This document shows positions 6,330 through 11,345 of a DNA stretch of 11,345 nt, piece after piece. The number at the start of each line of letters is the position of its first letter. Position 1 is the first letter of the stretch. Both the position numbers and the translations under genes were made by a program. The stretch comes from DAONLM01 sp035406685 (GTDB lineage Bacteria; Spirochaetota; GWE2-31-10; MWDO01). Location: assembly GCA_035406685.1 (NCBI GenBank), contig DAONLM010000092.1, positions 1 through 11,345 on the forward strand, written 5' to 3'. Below the pieces are notes generated by a model that worked only from the letters and a program-made list of their open reading frames with translations, did not search any database and had not been told where the DNA came from.

Positions 6330-6402
6330 TTTTCTAATTATTAATCACAAAATTTTTAAGAAAATTCTTTACAACTTTTAGAAAAAAATTAAAAAAAATT
6401 TT
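6330..6402 (-). promoter_or_regulatory. Conserved upstream block, copy B, with a 24-base direct repeat
   Basis: This is the counterpart of 104-177 and lies just upstream of the tandem RHH gene. The exact 17-base core TATTAATCACAAAATTT is at 6339-6355, about 38 bases before the ATG, against 33 in copy A. ACAAAATTT (6347) recurs as ACAACTTTT (6371), again 24 bases on. On the minus strand TTTCTT, 17 bases, TAATTA is a weak promoter candidate in the same place as in copy A. Confidence 0.55.
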
Positions 6403-6454
6403 GCCTACCAATAAAATTACACCCTATATTAATTAAATTCATCCTAAAATATTT

Positions 6455-6483
6455 TTGACAAAATATTTTTCTTATGCTATAAT
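6455..6483 (+). promoter_or_regulatory. Consensus sigma-70 promoter of the aminotransferase gene
   Basis: TTGACA (6455-6460), a 17-base spacer and TATAAT (6478-6483), with TG at 6475-6476 as an extended -10 (TGCTATAAT), make this the best promoter in the window. Transcription should start near 6490, leaving a leader of about 27 bases, too short for a T-box or other riboswitch. The ribosome binding site AGAAGG is at 6503-6508. Confidence 0.75.
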
Positions 6484-6516
6484 ACTTTAAATTTTCAAAA
6501 TTAGAAGGTAATTAAG

Positions 6517-7557
6517 ATGAAAAGAGAGTTAGCAGATTTGGATTTTAAGAATCTTGATTTTAGATATAGAAAAATGGATGCCCATATAAGATACTATTTT
6601 CGGGATGGTAAATGGGATCAAGGGACATTACATACAGAAGAGACAGTAGATATACATATAGCTGCCACCTGTCTTCATTATGGTCAGAATTGTTTTGAAG
6701 GATTAAAGGTTTTTGAAACAAAAAATGGAGATATTGTTGCATTCAGACCGGATCAAAATGCCAAAAGATTACAGAATTCAGCAAAAAAACTATATATGGA
6801 ACCAGTTCCAGAAGAGATATTTTTTGATGCATTAAATAGAGTTGTAAAAGCAAATAAAAGATTTATACCACCTTATGGTTCAAATGCTACTTTATATGTA
6901 AGACCTATATTGTTAGGAATTTCTCCTCATATAGGATTAAAAGCATCAGAGGATTATCTTTTTATGATGATGGTAACCCCAGTTGGACCATACTTTAAAG
7001 GGGGTTTTGAGCCAGTAAAAATGCTTGTCGTAGAAGATTTAGATAGAGCAGCTCCATTTGGAGTAGGAGATGTAAAGGCTGCTGGTAATTATGCTGCTGG
7101 CTTAAGGGGATATTTTAGAGCAAAAGAGCATGGATTTACAGATGTTATCTATCTTGATGCCACTTATAGAAAATATATAGATGAATCAGGACCTGCTAAT
7201 TTTATTGCTATATTGAAAGATGGAACCTATGTTACTCCTCAATCAACTTCTATTCTACCCTCAATAACAAATGCTTCGCTAAGAATAATTGCTGAAAAAG
7301 AATTTGGATGGAAGGTTGAACAGAGACCTTTATCAATTGATGAGATAGAAAATTTTGCAGAGGCTGGTTGTTGTGGAACTGCTGCTGTTATAACACCTGT
7401 TGGAGTAATAAGGTATAGAGATAAAGATTATAAATTTTATAATGAAGGGAAGACAGCTGGACCAAAGATTACTCAGTTATATCAGCATCTTACAAAAATT
7501 CAATGGGGAGAGATTGAGGATAAATACGGCTGGTTATATAAAATAGATATAGATTAA
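6517..7557 (+). CDS. ilvE: Branched-chain amino acid aminotransferase (fold type IV, PLP-dependent)
   Basis: The 346-residue enzyme reversibly transfers the amino group between glutamate and the 2-oxo acids of leucine, isoleucine and valine, the last step of their synthesis. It acts in the cytoplasm. Characteristic segments are LHYGQNCFEGLKVF (53-66), the PLP-lysine region GVGDVKAAGNYAAGL with Lys187, the cofactor glutamate Glu223 in YIDESGPANF, and PSITNASLRIIAE and AGCCGTAAVITPV towards the end. The long form (about 350 residues) with N-terminal extension fits the BCAT class closer to the eukaryotic and actinobacterial enzymes than the roughly 300-residue E. coli IlvE. It is expressed from a near-consensus promoter (6455-6483) and is monocistronic. 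The neighbours are not amino acid genes, so it is isolated from any ilv/leu operon. The ilvE symbol follows common usage for this activity. Confidence 0.93.
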   Translation: MKRELADLDFKNLDFRYRKMDAHIRYYFRDGKWDQGTLHTEETVDIHIAATCLHYGQNCFEGLKVFETKNGDIVAFRPDQNAKRLQNSAKKLYMEPVPEEIFFDALNRVVKANKRFIPPYGSNATLYVRPILLGISPHIGLKASEDYLFMMMVTPVGPYFKGGFEPVKMLVVEDLDRAAPFGVGDVKAAGNYAAGLRGYFRAKEHGFTDVIYLDATYRKYIDESGPANFIAILKDGTYVTPQSTSILPSITNASLRIIAEKEFGWKVEQRPLSIDEIENFAEAGCCGTAAVITPVGVIRYRDKDYKFYNEGKTAGPKITQLYQHLTKIQWGEIEDKYGWLYKIDID

Positions 7558-7653
7558 AAAAAGTGCGACAATTGTAGAAACGGTATAATATATTTATTAA
7601 AATAAAGAAGAGCCCCTGGAATTTTATATTAAAAATAAAAAATAACAAATTAT

Positions 7654-9054
7654 TTAAAGATTCCTGTTATAAAGGGCAATGTTGTTGATGTTTTTTAGTG
7701 TTAAATATATCTCTTTATCATAAGATTTAAATAGCCATTTTTTAGTTTTATATCTATAATAAAACATTATGGTTTTGACTATCTCTTCAAATGAAAGGGC
7801 AATAAATATTCCAACAATTCCAGATTTTAATATATAAGTTGTTAATAATGTCAGTGGCAAACCCACGAATAAAAAACCAGAGAAAGATATAATAGGTATA
7901 AATAAAGTATCCTTTCCAGCTCTAATGACTGAAGCAAATATTGCCGTGGATGTCACAAAACTCTGCCTTAATCCCACTATTATAATAGAAATAATACAGG
8001 CATAAAAATACTCTTTTTCTATCTTAAAGTAAGAAGGGATAAATGGTGATATAATGATTAATAGAATAGAAGGAAATAATCCAAATATTATTGAATAAAA
8101 TAGAGCCTTTTTAGTAAAAATATAAGCCTTTTTTGGAAGGCTTGCACCTATTAATTGGCTTACATTAATACTTGTCCCCTGCACAAAACCACTTATTGCA
8201 AGGTATAAGATTGGCATAAATGTTCCAACCACACCATAAATAGCAACAGAGTCCTTTCCAATATTGCCAATGATTTTCATATAAACCATCCCGGCAAATT
8301 GCCATAAGAACATATCAAAGAGTATTGGTAGAGATAATTTAATAATCTCTTTTAAAGATTCTAACTTAAAAAAAATTATGTTCCTCAATTCTGGAATTCT
8401 TTTTTTCTTAATGCCAATACCAATCAATAGAAGAGTTCCCACTCCAGTTGCTATAAATGAGGCTATGGCCGCACCTTTTACTCTTAATACCGGGAAACCT
8501 AATTTCCCAAAGATCAGTAAATAATTTAAGACTACATTTAAAATAGTGGTAATTAATTGCTGATAAAAAGGAGTTTTTGTATCGCCACTTGAGATAAATG
8601 CGGTAGATAGTCCTAAATTTATACAGGTAGCAAAAAATGTTAATGACATTATTCCTAAATATTCATTTATGTATAGTATGACATTTTTATCACTAATCAT
8701 AAAAGCTGCGCCAAGATTTTTGCAGAAATATATAATAGAAGAAAATATTACTCCTATAATAAATGTTAATAATATAGTGGCTCCTATTGATTTATTGAAG
8801 TTATAAAAATCCTTTTTACCCCATAATTGGCCTGCTATAATTGTTGATGATTGAGAGAATGCCCAGAATAGTATTAAAAGAAAAGAAATATATCTGTTAG
8901 AAATCGTTAAAGCAGCCATATAATCAGGACCAAGTCTTCCAACCATTAGATTGTCAGTAAATCCGATTATATTTTTTAATAAAATTTGTAAGGTAATAGG
9001 ATAAGAAAAAAGTAAAAATTTTTTTAAATTAAATTCAGTTAATGGTTCATTCAT
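7654..9054 (-). CDS. MATE-family multidrug/toxin exporter
   Basis: The protein of about 466 residues has about 12 hydrophobic segments in two repeated halves, the usual size and layout of MATE transporters, which expel cationic drugs or metabolites in exchange for Na+ or H+ at the inner membrane. Family marks include NLMVGRLGPDYMAALTIS near the N-terminus, FSQSSTIIAGQLWGKKD, and the second-half counterpart GTSINVSQLIGASLPKKAY. I choose the ATG at 9054 (MNEPLTEFNLKKFLL), since MATE proteins start close to the first membrane helix; a TTG at 9069 would add five residues. No clear Shine-Dalgarno sequence precedes either. The C-terminal 35 or so residues are a hydrophilic tail ending in LKNINNIALYNRNL. 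It converges on the aminotransferase gene with 96 bases between and no obvious terminator. Substrate cannot be told. Confidence 0.9.
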   Translation of the reverse strand: MNEPLTEFNLKKFLLFSYPITLQILLKNIIGFTDNLMVGRLGPDYMAALTISNRYISFLLILFWAFSQSSTIIAGQLWGKKDFYNFNKSIGATILLTFIIGVIFSSIIYFCKNLGAAFMISDKNVILYINEYLGIMSLTFFATCINLGLSTAFISSGDTKTPFYQQLITTILNVVLNYLLIFGKLGFPVLRVKGAAIASFIATGVGTLLLIGIGIKKKRIPELRNIIFFKLESLKEIIKLSLPILFDMFLWQFAGMVYMKIIGNIGKDSVAIYGVVGTFMPILYLAISGFVQGTSINVSQLIGASLPKKAYIFTKKALFYSIIFGLFPSILLIIISPFIPSYFKIEKEYFYACIISIIIVGLRQSFVTSTAIFASVIRAGKDTLFIPIISFSGFLFVGLPLTLLTTYILKSGIVGIFIALSFEEIVKTIMFYYRYKTKKWLFKSYDKEIYLTLKNINNIALYNRNL

Positions 9055-9167
9055 ATTCTGTTGACACAATTTAATAGATTGAATTTTGACTTTTAAAAAT
9101 TCACAAACTTCTCAAAAAATTACTCTAATTAATTTAGAAATTTGTATTATGAATTAAATATAAAAAA

Positions 9168-9196
9168 TATATACAATAATTGGTTATTTTTGACAA
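9168..9196 (-). promoter_or_regulatory. Likely promoter of the MATE gene
   Basis: On the minus strand TTGTCA (9196-9191), 17 bases, TATATA (9173-9168). The start would be near 9161, giving a leader of about 105 bases in which I see no start codon with a ribosome binding site and no clear structured element. A second candidate closer to the gene (TTGTGA plus TTCAAT) is weaker. Confidence 0.4.
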
Positions 9197-9227
9197 GCAT
9201 TATTTAAAATCCTTTTATGAATTTAAA

Positions 9228-9239
9228 GGGGATATCCCC
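9228..9239. repeat. Perfect 12-bp palindrome GGGGATATCCCC
   Basis: This G/C-capped palindrome lies about 31 bases upstream of the -35 box of the predicted MATE promoter, and downstream of the small ORF on the same strand. A related half, AGATATCC, follows at 9252-9259. It could be a binding site for a dimeric regulator of the exporter. As RNA it gives only a 4-bp stem with an ATAT loop, so a protein-binding role is more likely than termination. Confidence 0.4.
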
Positions 9240-9275
9240 ATAAGGGAATATAGATATCCAAGTATAAAATATGCA

Positions 9276-9294
9276 CTTCGTTATTGAATCGAAG
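9276..9294 (-). terminator. Possible weak terminator hairpin after the small membrane protein gene
   Basis: CTTCG (9276-9280) and CGAAG (9290-9294) form a 5-bp stem around a 9-base loop, a few bases after the stop codon of the small ORF at 9299. On the transcript it is followed by a short U-containing stretch (TGCATATTTTATACTT), so termination is possible but not strong. Confidence 0.35.
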
Positions 9295-9298
9295 ATAT

Positions 9299-9418
9299 TT
9301 ATTTTTTTATAAAAAATCTTTTTATATTTGAAAAAAGTCTTATGATTAATCCAGTAGAATATATTAAAAAACCAAAAAAATTAAAAAAAATATTATCAAA
9401 AAAAGTATTCTTTTTCAT
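9299..9418 (-). CDS. Small membrane protein of 39 residues, unknown function
   Basis: An ATG at 9418-9416 opens a 39-codon frame ending in TAA at 9301-9299. The ribosome binding site AGGAGG (revcomp of 9423-9428) is strong; its 4-base spacing to the ATG is slightly short. The product runs MKKNTFFDNIFFNFFGFLIY then STGLIIRLFSNIKRFFIKK: a single hydrophobic span (about 10-29) with basic residues at both ends and a basic C-terminus, typical of small inner-membrane proteins. It begins 17 bases after the stop of the FG-GAP gene, so the two are almost certainly on one mRNA, and a small hairpin follows. A competing ATG at 9422 gives only eight codons. I do not recognise it. A/T-rich DNA easily encodes Phe/Lys/Ile peptides by chance, so the ribosome binding site and the operon position carry the case. 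Confidence 0.5.
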   Translation of the reverse strand: MKKNTFFDNIFFNFFGFLIYSTGLIIRLFSNIKRFFIKK

Positions 9419-9435
9419 TCATCCTCCTTTTGAAA

Positions 9436-10890
9436 TTAATCTTTTCTTTTTACAACAAAAAAATTTTTATGAATAACAAAAAGAACATCTTTCTTACTAC
9501 TATTTCTAAACTTACCCAATTTAAGACATCCGGGCAATTCTGATGAATAATCGGGTACAGATAGAACCTTAACCGTTTCTGATTGATATTTATTTTTATC
9601 ATAATAATAATATATAATATCTACTGTTTTTTCTTTTGGATTGAAAAGAAAATAATAAAAATCTGGGAAAAAATTCTCTTTATACTGATCAAATGGGAGT
9701 TCTTCTACAAATGAGGTTATATGCTCTATTCTAAAAGGTATTTCAAATAATTTTTTTGCATTTTTTATATCAAATTTATCTTTATCCTGTTGATAATACA
9801 TAAATGGGACATTTACATTTCCTCTTCCAGAAAGAATGGTAAATATGGTTAAAAGATTAAAAGGTATAGATGGGCATATAAAATCCTTATATTTATCATT
9901 ACTTATATTAAAAAAATATGGCAAATTTAAAGGTATCCCTTTTATTACTATTTGTTTACTCTCATTTATATTAAAATTCCATTTTGAAAAATAGTATACA
10001 TCTCCCACAGCCTCAAATCTTATCCTGGGCATATCTAAATTGGCACTCGATATTATTATCTCTTTTATACCATCATTGTCTATATCAGTGATTACAGGAA
10101 ATGAAAATTTTACAAAAGAATTTGATAAAAAATAGACATTATCTTTACCTATATATATCTTTCTTTTTAATTGCCAGTTATCAAGGCCTTTATTTATACC
10201 AAAGATATTTATTGATCTTGGAAATTTAGTTATTATCTCTTTTTTATTGTCATTATCAAGATCTTTTATCTGTATAATTGGCAAGGTGTAGAATATATAA
10301 TGTGGATAGAATTGTCCTGGTATTAAAGCAAATTCAAGTATTGTCTCTAAATCTATTGCTGCAACTTTTGTAAAATTTTTTGTATCAAAAATTTCTATGG
10401 ATCTTACATTTTCTATTATTAACTCATTAAACCCATCTCCATTAAGATCAATTATCATTGGAACACTCTTTAACAACTCTGGTTGAGGAACAACAATTTC
10501 TGAAAATATATTGGGTATATAGTTTAGTTTTAGTTTTTGATTTTCTTTTGTTAAATTAATACTTTTGTAATATAAGCCATCAGAAGCAAGAAATGCTATA
10601 TCCATAATTTTATTGTTATCAATATCCCCAACATCATAAAATATGGTCCTTTTTGGAACATCTATTTCATCAACAAGAACAAGATCATTTTTTACTATTT
10701 TATAAATATCCACTCTTTTCCCAGAGTAAGTAAAAGATGCAATTATTATTTCATCAATTCCATCATTATCAAGATCTCGTACAAATGAGTCTGTTATTCT
10801 TAGATAATCTTTACTTTTTAAAAATATCCATTCTTCTGAATAGATAATAATAGGAAATAATATAAAAAAGAAAAAAAGGTATTTTTTCAT
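9436..10890 (-). CDS. Exported FG-GAP/VCBS repeat protein
   Basis: The 484-residue protein begins with a signal peptide (MKKYLFFFFILFPIIIYS, cleavage near residue 18). It carries at least five calcium-loop motifs of the D-x-D-x-D/N-G type spaced roughly 50-60 residues apart: DLDNDGIDEII (39-49), DIDNNKIMDIAF (89-100), DLNGDGFNELI (148-158), DLDNDNKKEII (210-220) and DIDNDGIKEII (269-279), with a degenerate NISNDKYKDFI later. Such blades build a beta-propeller like that of integrin alpha subunits, in the periplasm or on the cell surface. The C-terminal third has no clear repeat. There is no lipobox and no sorting signal. The ATG has no Shine-Dalgarno sequence but sits seven bases after a -10 box. 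The gene is followed by the 39-codon membrane protein gene. The ligand or role is unknown. Confidence 0.85.
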   Translation of the reverse strand: MKKYLFFFFILFPIIIYSEEWIFLKSKDYLRITDSFVRDLDNDGIDEIIIASFTYSGKRVDIYKIVKNDLVLVDEIDVPKRTIFYDVGDIDNNKIMDIAFLASDGLYYKSINLTKENQKLKLNYIPNIFSEIVVPQPELLKSVPMIIDLNGDGFNELIIENVRSIEIFDTKNFTKVAAIDLETILEFALIPGQFYPHYIFYTLPIIQIKDLDNDNKKEIITKFPRSINIFGINKGLDNWQLKRKIYIGKDNVYFLSNSFVKFSFPVITDIDNDGIKEIIISSANLDMPRIRFEAVGDVYYFSKWNFNINESKQIVIKGIPLNLPYFFNISNDKYKDFICPSIPFNLLTIFTILSGRGNVNVPFMYYQQDKDKFDIKNAKKLFEIPFRIEHITSFVEELPFDQYKENFFPDFYYFLFNPKEKTVDIIYYYYDKNKYQSETVKVLSVPDYSSELPGCLKLGKFRNSSKKDVLFVIHKNFFVVKRKD

Positions 10891-10897
10891 GGATTAA

Positions 10898-10926
10898 TTT
10901 ATAATCAAAATTTTTAAGTTTGTCAA
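10898..10926 (-). promoter_or_regulatory. Promoter of the FG-GAP gene, predicted leaderless
   Basis: On the minus strand a perfect TTGACA (10926-10921) is followed after 17 bases by TATAAA (10903-10898), then seven bases, then the ATG at 10890. The expected transcription start is the A of the start codon, and no Shine-Dalgarno sequence is present. Confidence 0.65.
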
Positions 10927-11055
10927 AAATTTTTACATTATTAGGGCTGCAAGGGTGAGATTTTATTTTTAGACAAAAAGATTAATAGATTTATTCTAAG
11001 GTATATCTAACGAGAGAGTCAAGGAGATGTAAAAATTTAAGTTAAATTTTAAGTT

Positions 11056-11345
11056 TTATAAAAATTTTATATCTTTCAAGCAAAATTTTGTGTTAAATTT
11101 GAGTAAAAAGTAGTCATCATCGGCATTCTGGACTGGGATATCTGGGGAACCAATCTTCACCACCACTGCCTTAGCTTCCCTTAAAGTTTCAATTTCCTTT
11201 TGCCATTCGTCTATTCTTTTTGAAAACTCTTCTTCCCCCTCTACTTCCATGCCAGCAAAATATAATTCTAGAAGTTCCCTTATAAGAATCGCAATACTGA
11301 ATGAATTAATATGATCATGAACCAATTTTAACTCATTATATACCT
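11056..11345 (-). CDS. C-terminal part of a second RHH-family protein, cut by the window edge
   Basis: The minus-strand frame is open from 11343 to the stop at 11058-11056 (95 residues) and continues beyond the window, so the TTG that could be read as a start at 11325 is simply an internal Leu. It is collinear with the tandem RHH protein: YNELKLVHDHINSFSIAILI against YNKLKLVHSNLNTFSMAVLV, then RELLELYFAGMEVEGEEEF against RETLEEYFMGIEIFGEEEF. The tails share the layout YFxLxFxxKFxLxxIxFL. It therefore contains the second RHH domain, the charged coiled-coil segment and the conserved end. The coil-to-tail linker differs most. It is a paralogue with clear divergence, not a recent duplicate. Confidence 0.8.
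   Translation of the reverse strand, partial: VYNELKLVHDHINSFSIAILIRELLELYFAGMEVEGEEEFSKRIDEWQKEIETLREAKAVVVKIGSPDIPVQNADDDYFLLKFNTKFCLKDIKFL

Noticed and set aside
6484..6516. T-box or other leader control of the aminotransferase gene
   Set aside because: The predicted leader is only about 27 bases and contains no stem or terminator.
6560..6742. Minus-strand 60-codon open frame inside the aminotransferase gene
   Set aside because: Antisense shadow of strongly conserved enzyme sequence.
7558..7653. TATAAT at 7584-7589 as a promoter for a small gene or RNA
   Set aside because: No matching -35 box, no ORF behind it and no clear hairpin; it lies between converging genes.
9055..9069. TTG start adding five residues to the MATE protein
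   Set aside because: No ribosome binding site; the ATG at 9054 fits the usual short N-terminus of the family.

Overview
This is a strongly A+T-rich bacterial window (AGA, ATA and TTA codons dominate, and gaps between genes are nearly pure A/T). The cell has two membranes. Evidence is a lipoprotein with a loose, spirochaete-like lipobox (I-F-S-C), a protein that appears to end in an outer-membrane beta-barrel strand with a terminal Phe, and several signal peptides. A spirochaete of an Exilispira-like kind is my best guess from this style and from the PEGA/protease architecture, but no single gene fixes the taxonomy. I see no tRNA, rRNA, CRISPR array or insertion sequence.

Layout. Positions 1-80 (-) hold the start of a gene that runs off the left edge. 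A 348-base divergent gap carries a conserved upstream block and a promoter. At 429-3005 (+) is an envelope pair: a trypsin/HtrA-type protease fused to two PEGA domains and a putative beta-barrel, then a lipoprotein, closed by a strong hairpin terminator at 3045-3082. At 3146-4454 (+) is a second envelope pair: an exported YidD-like protein, and overlapping it out of frame by about 110 bases, a signal-peptide/TPR/membrane protein. The convergent gene at 4451-5647 (-) is a duplicated HD-domain protein whose stop codon overlaps the preceding stop at a TTAA. Next come a tandem ribbon-helix-helix (RHH) DNA-binding protein (5783-6301, -), divergent from a branched-chain amino acid aminotransferase (6517-7557, +) with a near-consensus promoter. 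A MATE exporter (7654-9054, -) follows. Then an FG-GAP/VCBS repeat exported protein (9436-10890, -) sits directly ahead of an uncatalogued 39-codon small membrane protein gene (9299-9418, -). A second RHH paralogue runs off the right edge (11056-11345, -).

Themes. Envelope and secreted proteins of unknown function make up most of the window, with two housekeeping-type genes (aminotransferase, MATE exporter). Two cross-gene patterns stand out. First, a block with two copies of a 24-base periodic motif precedes both the left-edge gene and the complete RHH gene, suggesting a co-regulated or self-regulated family. Second, several genes that lack a Shine-Dalgarno sequence have a -10 box 6-7 bases before the ATG, predicting leaderless mRNAs, while their neighbours have leaders and good ribosome binding sites.
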